DNA of 64,000 nucleotides from Martelella lutilitoris (lineage in GTDB: Bacteria > Pseudomonadota > Alphaproteobacteria > Rhizobiales > Rhizobiaceae). Positions 17,587 through 26,100 of the stretch are shown here, one piece after another; the first letter of the stretch is position 1; every line of letters begins with the position of its first letter. The DNA is taken from NCBI RefSeq assembly GCF_016598595.1, contig NZ_CP066786.1, positions 3,495,501 through 3,559,500 of the forward strand, given 5' to 3'. Below the pieces are notes generated by a model. That model saw only the letters and a list, made by a program, of their open reading frames with translations. It was not told the DNA's origin and searched no databases. Made by a program: the position numbers and the translations under genes.

Positions 17587-18717
17587 ATGAGCAATGATCA
17601 CGAGGACAGTCACGCCGCTGCGGAACAGGCTCCGGCAAAGAAGTCGGGCGGCGCGCGCAGGATCATCTTTACCGTTATCGGCGTTGCCGTCATCGCCGGC
17701 GCCGTCTGGTTCGGTTATCAATGGTGGACGGAGGGCCGCTTCATCGTTTCCACCGACGATGCCTATATCGAGGGTGACATCGCGACGATTTCGCCGAAGG
17801 TCTCCGGCTACGTCGAAAGCGTCGCTGTCACGAACAACCAGAAGGTCAACAAGGGAGACCTTCTGGTCAAGATCGATGACGGCGACTACCAGAACGCGCT
17901 CGCCCAGGCCGAAGCGCAGCTCAACGCGCAGAACGTGGCGCTGAAGGCGACCGAGGCGCAGATTGCCGGCGCCAAGGCCCAGCTTAATCAGGCTCAGGCC
18001 AATCGCGACGCGCTCGACCCGCAGATCGAGAATGCGAAGAGCGCCTTCGAGCGCGCCAACACGCTGAAGGAAAAGGGCGCTGCCACCGTCGCCGCCTTTG
18101 ACGATGCCAAGGCGCAGGTCGACCAGCTGAAGGCCCAGGTCGAGGCCGCCAATGCCGCAATCGAGGTGGCGAAATCGAACATCAATACCGCCGAGGCCCA
18201 GCTTGCCCAGCAGCAGGCGGCGTTGAAGGAACGCCGGCTTGCCGTTGACATGGCCAAGCGCAATCTCGCCTTCACCGAGATCAGGGCTCCGTTTGACGGC
18301 GTCTTCGGCAACCGTAACGTCCAGGTCGGCGACCTCGTTTCCTCCGGCGCCCGCCTCGGCGCGCTGGTGCCGACAGAGGACCTCTATATCGTCGCCAATT
18401 TCAAGGAAACGGACCTTGATCGCCTAGGCATCGGCGAAGAGGTTCATGTCAGCGTCGACGCCTTCAAGGATGATGACTTCACCGGCAAGGTCGTTTCCTT
18501 CTCGCCGGCCTCGGGCGCGGTCTTCGCGCTCCTGCCGCCGCAAAACGCGACCGGCAATTTCACCAAGGTCGTCCAGCGCATTCCGGTGCATATTTCCATT
18601 CCGCAGGAGATGCTCGACCGGGGCTATCTGAAGGCCGGTCTTTCGGTCACTGCCGAAGCCGACAGCCGCACCGCGCCCGACGGCACGCTCGGCAAGGTCG
18701 TCGCCGGCAACCGCTAA
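17587..18717 (+). CDS. Membrane fusion protein of an EmrAB-type efflux pump
   Basis: The 376-aa HlyD/EmrA-family periplasmic adaptor has a short cytoplasmic N-terminus and one transmembrane helix at about 22-43 (RRIIFTVIGVAVIAGAVWFG). A split lipoyl-like domain flanks a long coiled-coil hairpin rich in Ala, Gln and Lys (about 105-225), followed by a beta-barrel. The ATG at 17587 is chosen; the frame extends upstream to 17362 without domain content. It pairs with the MFS gene 40 bases downstream. Confidence 0.9.
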   Translation: MSNDHEDSHAAAEQAPAKKSGGARRIIFTVIGVAVIAGAVWFGYQWWTEGRFIVSTDDAYIEGDIATISPKVSGYVESVAVTNNQKVNKGDLLVKIDDGDYQNALAQAEAQLNAQNVALKATEAQIAGAKAQLNQAQANRDALDPQIENAKSAFERANTLKEKGAATVAAFDDAKAQVDQLKAQVEAANAAIEVAKSNINTAEAQLAQQQAALKERRLAVDMAKRNLAFTEIRAPFDGVFGNRNVQVGDLVSSGARLGALVPTEDLYIVANFKETDLDRLGIGEEVHVSVDAFKDDDFTGKVVSFSPASGAVFALLPPQNATGNFTKVVQRIPVHISIPQEMLDRGYLKAGLSVTAEADSRTAPDGTLGKVVAGNR

Positions 18718-18757
18718 CGGACAAAGGCCGAGCGTCCTCCCTCCGGACAGGTGAACC

Positions 18758-20362
18758 ATGACAGAGATTGCCGAAAGCACAGCCCGCAGCGAGAACGCGC
18801 CGGCGACACCTCCACAGGCGCCTTCGGAGCACGTCAGCGCCCGCACATGGGCGGCCTTCGTCATCATGGCCTTCGGCATGTTCATGGCGATCCTCGACAT
18901 CCAGATCGTCGCGTCCGCGCTGACCGACATCCAGGCCGGCATTTCCGCAAGCGCGGACGAGATCGCCTGGGTGCAGACCTCCTATCTGATCGCCGAAGTG
19001 ATCATGATACCGCTGTCGGGCATTCTGGCGCGGATCTTTTCCACGCGCGTGGTGTTTTCGGTTTCCGCCGCCGCCTTTACCGCCTGCAGCGCGCTTTGCG
19101 CCACGGCCACTTCGATCGACCAGATGATCATCTACCGGGCTTTGCAGGGTTTCATGTCGGGCGGCCTGGTGCCGGCCGTCTTTGCCGTTGCATTCACCGC
19201 CTTCCCGCCATCCAAACGCTCGACCGTCATTCCCGTTGTGGGTCTCGTGGCGACCATGGCGCCGACCATCGGCCCGACGGTCGGCGGCTACCTCGTCGAT
19301 GCCTTTTCCTGGCATTGGCTGTTCCTGATCAATGTCGTGCCCGGCATACTGGTGACGATCGGGGCCTGGCTGCTGATCGACTTCGACAGGCCCGACTATT
19401 CGATCATCAAGCACTTCGACTGGTTCGGGCTCATCGCCATGGCCCTCTTCCTCGGCTCGCTTGAGTATTTTCTCGAGGAAGGCAATATCGAAGGCTGGTT
19501 CCAGGCTGATGTCATCCGCTACGCCTTCGTCATCATGGTCGGCGCCGGCATCGCCTTCTTCTACCGTTCCTTCACCAGCAGGTATCCGGTGGTCGATCTG
19601 AGGGCATTCGGCAATTTCAACTTCGCCGTCGGGTCGATCTTCTCCTTCTCGCTCGGCATCGGGCTTTATGGCCTCGTCTATCTCTTCCCGCTCTATATGG
19701 CGCGCATTCGCGGCTATGACGCACTCATGATCGGCGAAACGATGTTCGTCACCGGCGCATTCATGATGGCGACCGCACCGGTTGCCGGAATCCTGCAAAA
19801 CAAGCTCGACCCGCGGGTGATGATGGGCATCGGCCTTGGCCTCTTCGCGCTCTGCACCTGGCAGATGACGCATATCACCGCCGAATGGGACTATTGGGAA
19901 CTGTTCTGGCCGCAGGCCGGACGCGGCGTGGCGCTGATGATCTCGATGATCCCGGTTTCCAATATCGCGCTCGGCACGCTGCCGCCGCAGGACGTCAAGA
20001 ACGCGTCCGGCCTGTTCAATCTGACGCGGAACCTCGGCGGCGCGGTCGGGCTTGCGATCATCAACACCCTGTTGAGTCGGCGCGACGACTTCCACTACGA
20101 TCGACTTGCCGCAAGCGTCGATGCGGCAAGCCGGACGACGCAGGAATGGGTTGGCACGCTTCAGGGGCTTTATTCCAGCCACGGCCTTGACGGCGAGAAG
20201 GCAGCGCTTCTGCAGCTTGGCCGGATGGTCTCGCAACAGGCCTGGCTGCTCGCCTTCATCGATGTCTTCGTGCTGCTGACCGTGCTGTTTGCCTTCCTGA
20301 CCCTCTGCATTTTTGTCGTGCGCAAGCCGAAGGAGGATGCAGGCGGGGGCGCGGGCCACTGA
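18758..20362 (+). CDS. MFS drug exporter, DHA2 (EmrB/QacA) family
   Basis: The 534-aa inner-membrane protein has 14 predicted transmembrane segments. The DHA2 motif LDIQIVASALTDIQ is in helix 1, and motif C-like glycine/proline patterns (MAPTIGPTVGGYLVD) are in helix 5. With the EmrA-like adaptor it would form a proton-driven tripartite efflux pump for hydrophobic toxicants. The gene converges on the TetR gene with only 16 bases between them. Confidence 0.92.
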   Translation: MTEIAESTARSENAPATPPQAPSEHVSARTWAAFVIMAFGMFMAILDIQIVASALTDIQAGISASADEIAWVQTSYLIAEVIMIPLSGILARIFSTRVVFSVSAAAFTACSALCATATSIDQMIIYRALQGFMSGGLVPAVFAVAFTAFPPSKRSTVIPVVGLVATMAPTIGPTVGGYLVDAFSWHWLFLINVVPGILVTIGAWLLIDFDRPDYSIIKHFDWFGLIAMALFLGSLEYFLEEGNIEGWFQADVIRYAFVIMVGAGIAFFYRSFTSRYPVVDLRAFGNFNFAVGSIFSFSLGIGLYGLVYLFPLYMARIRGYDALMIGETMFVTGAFMMATAPVAGILQNKLDPRVMMGIGLGLFALCTWQMTHITAEWDYWELFWPQAGRGVALMISMIPVSNIALGTLPPQDVKNASGLFNLTRNLGGAVGLAIINTLLSRRDDFHYDRLAASVDAASRTTQEWVGTLQGLYSSHGLDGEKAALLQLGRMVSQQAWLLAFIDVFVLLTVLFAFLTLCIFVVRKPKEDAGGGAGH

Positions 20363-20378
20363 CCGTATTTGGCGGAAT

Positions 20379-21071
20379 TCAGATGCCGGCGGAATAGCGG
20401 CTCAGGAAGAGCGTGACGGCGTTTTCCGCCATCTCCGAAATCTCCGCCTCGGTGGGCGGCGCTTCCATCAGACCGAACAGACGGCGTTTCCAGAGATGCC
20501 CGGTTGAAAGCTCGAGAAGCTGGACGGCGGCAACGCGTGGATCGTCGGCCCGAAGCTCGCCTGTTCGGGTCCGTTCGACAACGAAGGCTGTCAGCGTGTC
20601 CACGAGATTGTCCGGATGGTCGCCAAAAAAGGCGCGCACAAGTTCGGGAAAGCGCTCGGCGACGCCGATGGCGATCCGCATCGCCTTCACCGTCTCCTCG
20701 CAAGTCATGCCGGTGGCGAGGCGCGCGGAGAAGCGCTTCAGTATATCGTCAACCGGGCCTTCCGCACTGAGAGTCGCCCTGAGATCCTCGAATATCCGCT
20801 GCTTGGCCTCGAGAATGATGGTCTGGAACAGTTCGCCCTTGTTTTCGAAATAGACGTAGATCGTCCCCTTGGAAACGCCCGCGGCGCGGGTGATGTCGTT
20901 CATGCTGGCGGCATCGAAGCCGACATTCATGAACACCTGCCGCGCGCCCTCCACGATCTGCCGGCGCTTGACCGGGTCTTCGCCTGCCGCATGCCGGCCC
21001 ATTCGCCGCAGAGCGCAGCGCGCCGCCTCGTCCCGCCGACAGAACCTGTTTTTTGATTTCCCGAAACCCAT
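20379..21071 (-). CDS. TetR-family transcriptional repressor
   Basis: The 230-aa regulator has a TetR HTH at about 35-85 (AASMNDITRAAGVSKGTIYVYFENK) and a C-terminal ligand-binding helical domain. A basic N-terminal tail of about 30 residues precedes the HTH; internal starts such as the Met before GRHAAGEDP are possible. Its position at the 3' end of the efflux genes suggests it represses them. Confidence 0.88.
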   Translation of the reverse strand: MGFGKSKNRFCRRDEAARCALRRMGRHAAGEDPVKRRQIVEGARQVFMNVGFDAASMNDITRAAGVSKGTIYVYFENKGELFQTIILEAKQRIFEDLRATLSAEGPVDDILKRFSARLATGMTCEETVKAMRIAIGVAERFPELVRAFFGDHPDNLVDTLTAFVVERTRTGELRADDPRVAAVQLLELSTGHLWKRRLFGLMEAPPTEAEISEMAENAVTLFLSRYSAGI

Positions 21072-21174
21072 TTCAACCCACTCGCCAGCGCAATACCAGA
21101 CAACGGAAATGCGCCGTCAGCCTTTCGCGTTTTTCTAGGGATACGCTGAGGCCCGGCGCATTTCAATCATTTAG

Positions 21175-21191
21175 TGAACTGAGCGGTTCGA
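21175..21191. promoter_or_regulatory. Imperfect palindrome related to the emr operator
   Basis: TGAACT-GAGC-GGTTCGA resembles the perfect TCGAACT-CGCC-AGTTCGA at 17511-17528 in both half-sites and spacing. It lies about 104 bp upstream of the TetR start, at the 3' end of hslO. It could be the autoregulatory site of the TetR protein. Weak by itself. Confidence 0.3.
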
Positions 21192-22181
21192 TCAGGCTTC
21201 CCGGACTTCTTCCGGCGAGTAGACGTAGGGCGTCGAGCAGAACTCGCAGGTGACCGTGATCTTGCCGTCCTCAATGCTGTCGTCGATCTCCTCGGCCGTG
21301 AAGCCCTTGAGAACGCCGAGAATGCGCTCGCGCGAGCAGCTGCACCGATCGTAGACGCCCTGGGCCGGATAGACCGTCACGCCGCGCTCGTGGAACAGGC
21401 GATAAAGCAGGCGTTCGGCGCCGACTTCCGGATCGGTCATCTCGTCGAGATCGATCGTCTCGACCAGCGCCTGCGCTTCCGCCCATGCGTCATCGGGGGC
21501 ATGAGACAGCGTGCCGTCATCCCCGTCGCCGCCGTGCAGATCGGGCTGGCGCATGCGCCCCGCCTCCTCGGGGAGGAACTGCGCCACCAGGCCGCCCGCG
21601 CGCCAGCGTTCGCGCGGCTGGCCTTCATCGTCGCGATCAAGCAGCTTGGCAACGCCGAGCCTGACTGCCGTCGGGATCTGCTCCGACTGGCGGAAATAGC
21701 CCATGGCGATCATTTCCAACGAACTGCCGTCAAGCTCGACAATGCCCTGATAGGGCTGCATGAAACTGCCCTGGTCGATGGTAAAGGCGAGCACGCCGCG
21801 ACCGAGCAGGTCCTCCGGCGCCGCCTTGCCGGCCGCAACCGCCGCCTCCAGCGTCTCTTCGCTGAAGCGGGCGTAGCCGCGCAGCGCGTCCGGCGTCGAG
21901 AAGTCGGCGACCAGCAGATCGACGGGGCCGTCGCTCTTGGTCTGCACGGTGAACTTGCCCGTAAATTTCAGCGACGTGCCGATCAACGCCGTCAGCACGA
22001 CGACCTCGGCGAGAAGCCGGGCAACGGGCTCCGGGTAGTCATGGCGCGACAGGATCGCGTCGAGCAGCGGTCCGAGCTGGACCGTGCGGCCGCGCACATC
22101 GAGCGCATCCACCTGGAAGGGCACAACCATGTCGTCTCCGGCGAAACCGAGTTCGCCGAGTTGCTGTTTCAGATCCTGCAT
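21192..22181 (-). CDS. hslO: Hsp33-type redox-regulated chaperone
   Basis: The 329-aa cytoplasmic chaperone is activated by oxidative unfolding of a C-terminal zinc domain. The zinc ligands are in CSC (YDRCSCSRERI) and CEFC (VTCEFCSTPY) near the C-terminus, as in Hsp33. The start at 22181 follows GGAG 8 bases upstream; the longer frame is not supported. It follows argF on the minus strand; argD-argF-hslO is a recurrent rhizobial gene order. Confidence 0.94.
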   Translation of the reverse strand: MQDLKQQLGELGFAGDDMVVPFQVDALDVRGRTVQLGPLLDAILSRHDYPEPVARLLAEVVVLTALIGTSLKFTGKFTVQTKSDGPVDLLVADFSTPDALRGYARFSEETLEAAVAAGKAAPEDLLGRGVLAFTIDQGSFMQPYQGIVELDGSSLEMIAMGYFRQSEQIPTAVRLGVAKLLDRDDEGQPRERWRAGGLVAQFLPEEAGRMRQPDLHGGDGDDGTLSHAPDDAWAEAQALVETIDLDEMTDPEVGAERLLYRLFHERGVTVYPAQGVYDRCSCSRERILGVLKGFTAEEIDDSIEDGKITVTCEFCSTPYVYSPEEVREA

Positions 22182-22221
22182 ATTTCGTCTCCTTCCCCCC
22201 TTTGCGGGGGAGGCCGGCAGC
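22182..22221 (-). other. Hairpin in the argF-hslO gap
   Basis: On the minus strand a C-run and G-run (TCCCCC, GCAA loop, GGGGGGA) form a hairpin just before the hslO ribosome binding site. It could tune hslO translation or mRNA stability after argF. No T-run, so it is not a classical terminator. Confidence 0.3.
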
Positions 22222-23142
22222 TCAGTCGATAGCTCCGAGACACCAGGCCAGTACGGATTTCTGGGCGTGAAGCCGGTTTTCGGCCTCATCGAACACGACC
22301 GATTGCGGTCCGTCCATCACCTCGTCTGTCACTTCCTCGCCGCGATGGGCCGGCAGGCAGTGCATGAAGATCGCATTGTCATTGGCCCGCCTCATCAGAT
22401 CGGCATTGACCTGATAGGGCTGGAACACATTATGTCCGCGCGCCTTGTGCTCCTGGTTCATCGAGACCCAGGTGTCGGTCACCACGCAGTCGACGCCCTC
22501 GACTGCATCCTTGGCATCCTCGAAGAAGGTCACGTCAGCCCCTTCCTTGCGCGCCCAGTCGACAAAGCGGCCGTCAGGCTCGGAGCCGGGCGGCACGGCG
22601 ATGTTGACGCGGTACTTGAACCGCGCCGCGCCCTCGAGGAAGGAGTGCAGCACATTGTTGCCGTCGCCGGTCCAGGCAATGGTCTTGCCGGCCACCGGGC
22701 CCAGATGCTCCTCGAAGGTCTGCAGATCGGCCATGATCTGGCAGGGATGGGTTGCATCGGTCAGCCCGTTGATCACCGGCACGGTCGCGTATTCAGCAAG
22801 CTCCAGCAGCCGCGCGTGGTCTGTCGTGCGGATCATGATCGCGTCGACATACCGCGACAGCACGCGGGCCGTATCGCCGATCGTCTCGGCCCGGCCGAGC
22901 TGCATGTCCTTGCCCGACAGCACCAGCGTATCGCCGCCGAGCTGGCGCATGCCGACATCGAAGGATACGCGGGTGCGCGTCGACGGCTTCTCGAAGATCA
23001 TCGCCAGCATCTTGCCGGCAAGCGGCTTGTCGGCGGTTCCCGCCTTCTGCGCTGCCTTGCGGGTCGCCGCGTCGTCCAGAATGTCCCGCAATGCGGATGC
23101 CGAAACGGCGGAGAGGTCGAGAAAATGTCTCGGAGAGGACAT
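22222..23142 (-). CDS. argF: Ornithine carbamoyltransferase
   Basis: The 306-aa enzyme makes citrulline from ornithine and carbamoyl phosphate in arginine synthesis. The carbamoyl-phosphate motif STRTR is at 54-58, with HPCQ in [10 protein letters not shown] and the ornithine-site HCLPAHRG near the C-terminus. The ATG at 23142 is used; the frame is open to 23325 within argD but without homology. It lies 22 bases after argD in the same operon. Confidence 0.96.
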   Translation of the reverse strand: MSSPRHFLDLSAVSASALRDILDDAATRKAAQKAGTADKPLAGKMLAMIFEKPSTRTRVSFDVGMRQLGGDTLVLSGKDMQLGRAETIGDTARVLSRYVDAIMIRTTDHARLLELAEYATVPVINGLTDATHPCQIMADLQTFEEHLGPVAGKTIAWTGDGNNVLHSFLEGAARFKYRVNIAVPPGSEPDGRFVDWARKEGADVTFFEDAKDAVEGVDCVVTDTWVSMNQEHKARGHNVFQPYQVNADLMRRANDNAIFMHCLPAHRGEEVTDEVMDGPQSVVFDEAENRLHAQKSVLAWCLGAID

Positions 23143-23164
23143 GGAACTAACTCTTTCTAATGCT

Positions 23165-24355
23165 TCAGGCGGACCGGGCGGGCGAGAGCTTCGCCGCAGC
23201 GCGCGAGAGCCGCGCGAGCCCTTCCCGGACGTCCTCGTCACGGACGGTGAGCGGCGGCAGCAGGCGCACGACATTGTCGCCGGCGGGCACCGACAGCAGC
23301 TTCTCGTCACGCATCGCCGCAGCAAGCTCGCCGGCCGGCACCTTTGCCTTGACGCCGACCATCAGGCCTTCGCCGCGGATTTCTTCGATCACGTCGGGAT
23401 AGCGGTCCTTCAGTTCGGCGAGCCCCTGGCGGAACAGAAGGCCCATTTCGCGGACATGGGCAAGAAAACCCTCTTCCAGCACGACATCGAGAACGGCATT
23501 GCCGACGGCCATGGCCAGCGGATTGCCGCCGAATGTCGTGCCATGCACACCCGGCACCATGCCCGAGGCCGCCTCGTCGCTTGCAAGGCAGGCCCCGACC
23601 GGGAAACCGCCGCCGATCCCCTTGGCGATCGCCATGATATCGGGCTCGACGCCGGTCTGCTGGTAGGCAAACAGCGTTCCCGTCCGCCCGACGCCGGTCT
23701 GGACCTCGTCGAAGATCAGCAACAGACCCAGTTCATCGCAGATCTCGCGCAATGCCTTGAGGAACGCCTTGTCGACGCTGCGCACGCCGCCCTCACCCTG
23801 GATCGGCTCGATCATCAGCGCGGCGGTCGTCTCGCCGATCGTCTCCTTCAGCAGGTCGATATCACCGGCCGGAATCTGGACGAAGCCCGGCGCCTTCGGC
23901 CCGAAGCCCTCCATATACTTGGCCTGGCCGCCGGCAGCGATGGTTGCCAGCGTGCGCCCGTGAAAGGCGCCCTCGAAGGTAATGATGTCGATCTTTTCCG
24001 GATGCCCCTTGGCAAAGTGGTAGCGTCGCGCGGTCTTGATCGCGGTCTCGAGCGCCTCCGCGCCGGAATTGTTGAAGAACACCTTGTCGGCAAAGGTTTC
24101 GGCCGTCAGCCGTTCGGCGAGCCTTTCCTGGCCCGAGACCTCGTAGAGGTTCGAGACATGCCAGAGCTTCTCGGCCTGATCCTTAAGCGCCTCCACCAGA
24201 TGCGGATGGGCATGGCCGAGGGAATTGACCGCGACGCCGGCGGCGAAATCGAGATATCGCTCGCCCTTGTCCGTCACAAGCCATACGCCCTCGCCGCGCT
24301 CGAACCGGAGCGGTATTCTGGCGAATGTGTTGAAGAGCGGCGATGATGCGGACAT
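23165..24355 (-). CDS. argD: Acetylornithine aminotransferase
   Basis: The 396-aa class III PLP aminotransferase converts N-acetylglutamate semialdehyde to N-acetylornithine, and may also act in lysine synthesis. The family motif [14 protein letters not shown] and the PLP-lysine segment [14 protein letters not shown] are present. The ATG at 24355 is chosen over a TTG 9 bases upstream. It is the first gene of argD-argF-hslO, with a good promoter 95-125 bp upstream. Confidence 0.95.
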   Translation of the reverse strand: MSASSPLFNTFARIPLRFERGEGVWLVTDKGERYLDFAAGVAVNSLGHAHPHLVEALKDQAEKLWHVSNLYEVSGQERLAERLTAETFADKVFFNNSGAEALETAIKTARRYHFAKGHPEKIDIITFEGAFHGRTLATIAAGGQAKYMEGFGPKAPGFVQIPAGDIDLLKETIGETTAALMIEPIQGEGGVRSVDKAFLKALREICDELGLLLIFDEVQTGVGRTGTLFAYQQTGVEPDIMAIAKGIGGGFPVGACLASDEAASGMVPGVHGTTFGGNPLAMAVGNAVLDVVLEEGFLAHVREMGLLFRQGLAELKDRYPDVIEEIRGEGLMVGVKAKVPAGELAAAMRDEKLLSVPAGDNVVRLLPPLTVRDEDVREGLARLSRAAAKLSPARSA

Positions 24356-24426
24356 GGTGATCAAGCTCCCGGCAAGGACGATATGCCAGCCAGTTTCAGT
24401 CTGGGGCGGTTGCAGAAATTAAAAAT

Positions 24427-24479
24427 GCCGCCTCAGGCGGCGGCTTGGCATATATTGTCATCTCCGACCCCAATGTCAA
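24427..24479 (-). promoter_or_regulatory. argD promoter with promoter-proximal hairpin
   Basis: On the minus strand TTGACA (24474-24479) is followed by a 17-bp spacer and AATATA (24451-24456), a strong sigma70 match. Immediately downstream a compact hairpin GCCGCC-TGA-GGCGGC (24427-24441) is followed by ATTTTTAATTT. The hairpin would sit at the very 5' end of the transcript. It may stabilise the mRNA or act on initially transcribed RNA; at this position it is unlikely to be a normal terminator. Confidence 0.55.
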
Positions 24480-24563
24480 CAAAGGCGGTGCGGCGCCGAA
24501 GGATGGCGCGCACGGCAAATGATGAATTCGAAAAACACCAAGTTGGGGAAAACCGCGAAAAAG

Positions 24564-24710
24564 GATTCCGGCGATTCGCTGTCGCCTTGCCACGATAGTG
24601 CCATGGGCCTAACTTAAGTCCCAACAGAGAACTGCAGGCGGCGGATCTGATCACCCGGATTGGCGACACTTTCCTGTTTCGGAGGCATTCCGGAGCACGG
24701 CGACCGATTC
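24564..24710 (+). promoter_or_regulatory. Three GANTC methylation sites upstream of gcrA
   Basis: GATTC occurs at 24564-24568, 24573-24577 and 24706-24710. In alphaproteobacteria GANTC is methylated by CcrM, and GcrA acts at methylated GANTC promoters. The paired sites 9 bp apart and one close to the start suggest cell-cycle-coupled expression of gcrA. The sites are seen; the regulation is inferred from the family. Confidence 0.5.
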
Positions 24711-24736
24711 CGCCCGCAAACAGCCGGAGATTACCC

Positions 24737-25297
24737 ATGAGCTGGACAGACGAGCGCGTTGAAAAACTCAAACAACTCTGGTCCGAGGGGCTGAGCGCGA
24801 GCCAGATCGCCAATCAGCTCGGCGGCGTGAGCCGCAATGCCGTCATCGGCAAGGTGCACCGTCTGGCGCTGCCGGGCCGCGCCAAGAGCGGCGGCTCGGC
24901 GCCGTCTGCCGCCACCCGCGCCACAGCCCGCAACACCGCGCCGCCGCGTGCGCCGAACTTCGCCTCGCGCGCCGCCGGCCGCAAGCCTTCGGAAACGCCG
25001 GTATCGGCGCCGAGTGCGCCGCGTACCGCCGGCGCCACTGCGCTGAAACAGGAGATCGTCGCCGAGGCCGAGGCCGCGCCCGAGCAGAAGACCGCGCCCG
25101 ACAACAATGTCGTGCCGATCATGCGCAAGATCGCGCTGACCGACCTGACGGAACGGACCTGCAAATGGCCGGTCGGCGATCCCACCCAGGAGGACTTCTA
25201 CTTCTGCGGCTGCGAGTCGCCGGAAAACTCGCCCTATTGCAAATACCACGCAAAGCTTGCCTATCAGCCTGTCAGCGATCGTCGCCGGGCCGGCTGA
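24737..25297 (+). CDS. gcrA: GcrA cell cycle regulator
   Basis: The 186-aa protein is a sigma70-associated global regulator of the alphaproteobacterial cell cycle. Residues 1-45 form the conserved DNA-binding N-terminus (MSWTDERVEKLKQLWSEGLS, with SQIANQLGG following). A variable Ala/Pro/Arg-rich linker covers about 50-110. The conserved C-terminal Cys-rich block contains CKWPVGDP and FYFCGCES, then CKYHAKLAYQP. Length and order are typical of Rhizobiales GcrA. Confidence 0.96.
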   Translation: MSWTDERVEKLKQLWSEGLSASQIANQLGGVSRNAVIGKVHRLALPGRAKSGGSAPSAATRATARNTAPPRAPNFASRAAGRKPSETPVSAPSAPRTAGATALKQEIVAEAEAAPEQKTAPDNNVVPIMRKIALTDLTERTCKWPVGDPTQEDFYFCGCESPENSPYCKYHAKLAYQPVSDRRRAG

Positions 25298-25322
25298 ACC
25301 GGACGCTTCAGAAACCAACGGA

Positions 25323-25357
25323 AAAAGGCCCTCGCGGCGATGCTGCGAGGGCCTTTT
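25323..25357. terminator. Strong terminator after gcrA
   Basis: AAAAGGCCCTCGC (25323-25335) pairs with GCGAGGGCCTTTT (25345-25357): a perfect 13-bp stem with a 9-nt loop and flanking A and T runs. It sits between gcrA and the convergent GNAT gene and can work in both directions. Confidence 0.85.
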
Positions 25358-25376
25358 GGCATCCGGGAAAAATGGA

Positions 25377-25976
25377 TCAGGCGGCCCGCCGAAGCGGTTT
25401 GACCCGAGCCGAGGGCGCTTTGCCGCCGGTGGCGACAAGAAGGCCCGCCGCGCCGGAAAGAAAACCCTCCGTCAGCTCAAGGCCGAGGAAACGGCGGCGC
25501 TCGAACGGGCCCGGCATGACGAGATGCTCCGCCTTTTCGGCGGCAAAGCCGAAACGCTGGTAGTATTCCGGATCGCCGACCAGCAGGATCGCGCCGTGGC
25601 CGCGGGCTTCAGCCGCAGCAATCGCCGCGCGCATCAGGGCCGAACCGACGCCCTTGCCGTTTGCGCAGGGGTCGACGGCCAGCGGGCCGAGCAGCAGCGC
25701 AGGCACGGCGCGACCGGCAGCATCCACGCCAGCATCGACATGCCAGAGCCGGACCGTGCCGATCAGGACGCCGCACTCATCGCGGGCGACAAGCGCCAGG
25801 CCTTCGGCCGGCAGCCGGTTGCGGCGGAGCTTTTCCGACGATTTCTTCCTGCGCATCGGCCCCATGGCGCGATCGAGAAGGTTTTCCCGCGCGACGGCAT
25901 CGGACCCGGCTTCCTCGCCGATGGTGAAGGCCGGTGCGTCAACGACGAGAACAGTGTCCTGAAAGAAAGGGGCCAT
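25377..25976 (-). CDS. GNAT-family N-acetyltransferase
   Basis: The 199-aa protein has an N-terminal GNAT fold with the acetyl-CoA loop region in LAVDPCANGKGVGSALMRAA and the following ILLVGDPEYYQRFGF. This matches the predicted N-acetyltransferase family YhbS. Substrate unknown. It is transcribed in the same direction as the decarboxylase gene upstream but separated from it by a hairpin, so probably a separate unit. Confidence 0.85.
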   Translation of the reverse strand: MAPFFQDTVLVVDAPAFTIGEEAGSDAVARENLLDRAMGPMRRKKSSEKLRRNRLPAEGLALVARDECGVLIGTVRLWHVDAGVDAAGRAVPALLLGPLAVDPCANGKGVGSALMRAAIAAAEARGHGAILLVGDPEYYQRFGFAAEKAEHLVMPGPFERRRFLGLELTEGFLSGAAGLLVATGGKAPSARVKPLRRAA

Positions 25977-26040
25977 CAGACCAATCCCCTAAAAAACAGC
26001 CTCAAAAGACCGGCAGCGACTGCCGCGCCGGCGTGCTACC

Positions 26041-26072
26041 GAGACTGCGGCCGCAGGGAGGGCCGCAGTCTC
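26041..26072 (-). terminator. Hairpin after the decarboxylase gene
   Basis: GAGACTGCGGCC (26041-26052) and GGCCGCAGTCTC (26061-26072) form a perfect 12-bp stem with an 8-nt loop, about 30 bases after the decarboxylase stop. There is no T-run, so it may be a processing or stability element as well as a terminator. Confidence 0.55.
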
Positions 26073-26100
26073 ACTTCACACCCGTCATCCGAAGAGGTCT

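Larger units (their letters stand above)
24365..24736. other. Divergent promoter region of argD and gcrA
   Basis: This 372-bp gap holds the argD promoter with a hairpin right behind it, and three GATTC (GANTC) sites on the gcrA side. All are listed separately. Nothing in it looks coding. Confidence 0.6.

Noticed and set aside
18647..20359. 570-codon ORF opposite the MFS exporter
   Set aside because: Asp/His/Arg-rich shadow of 14 transmembrane segments, without domains.
22445..24346. 633-codon ORF opposite argF and argD
   Set aside because: Antisense to two enzymes with complete motifs.
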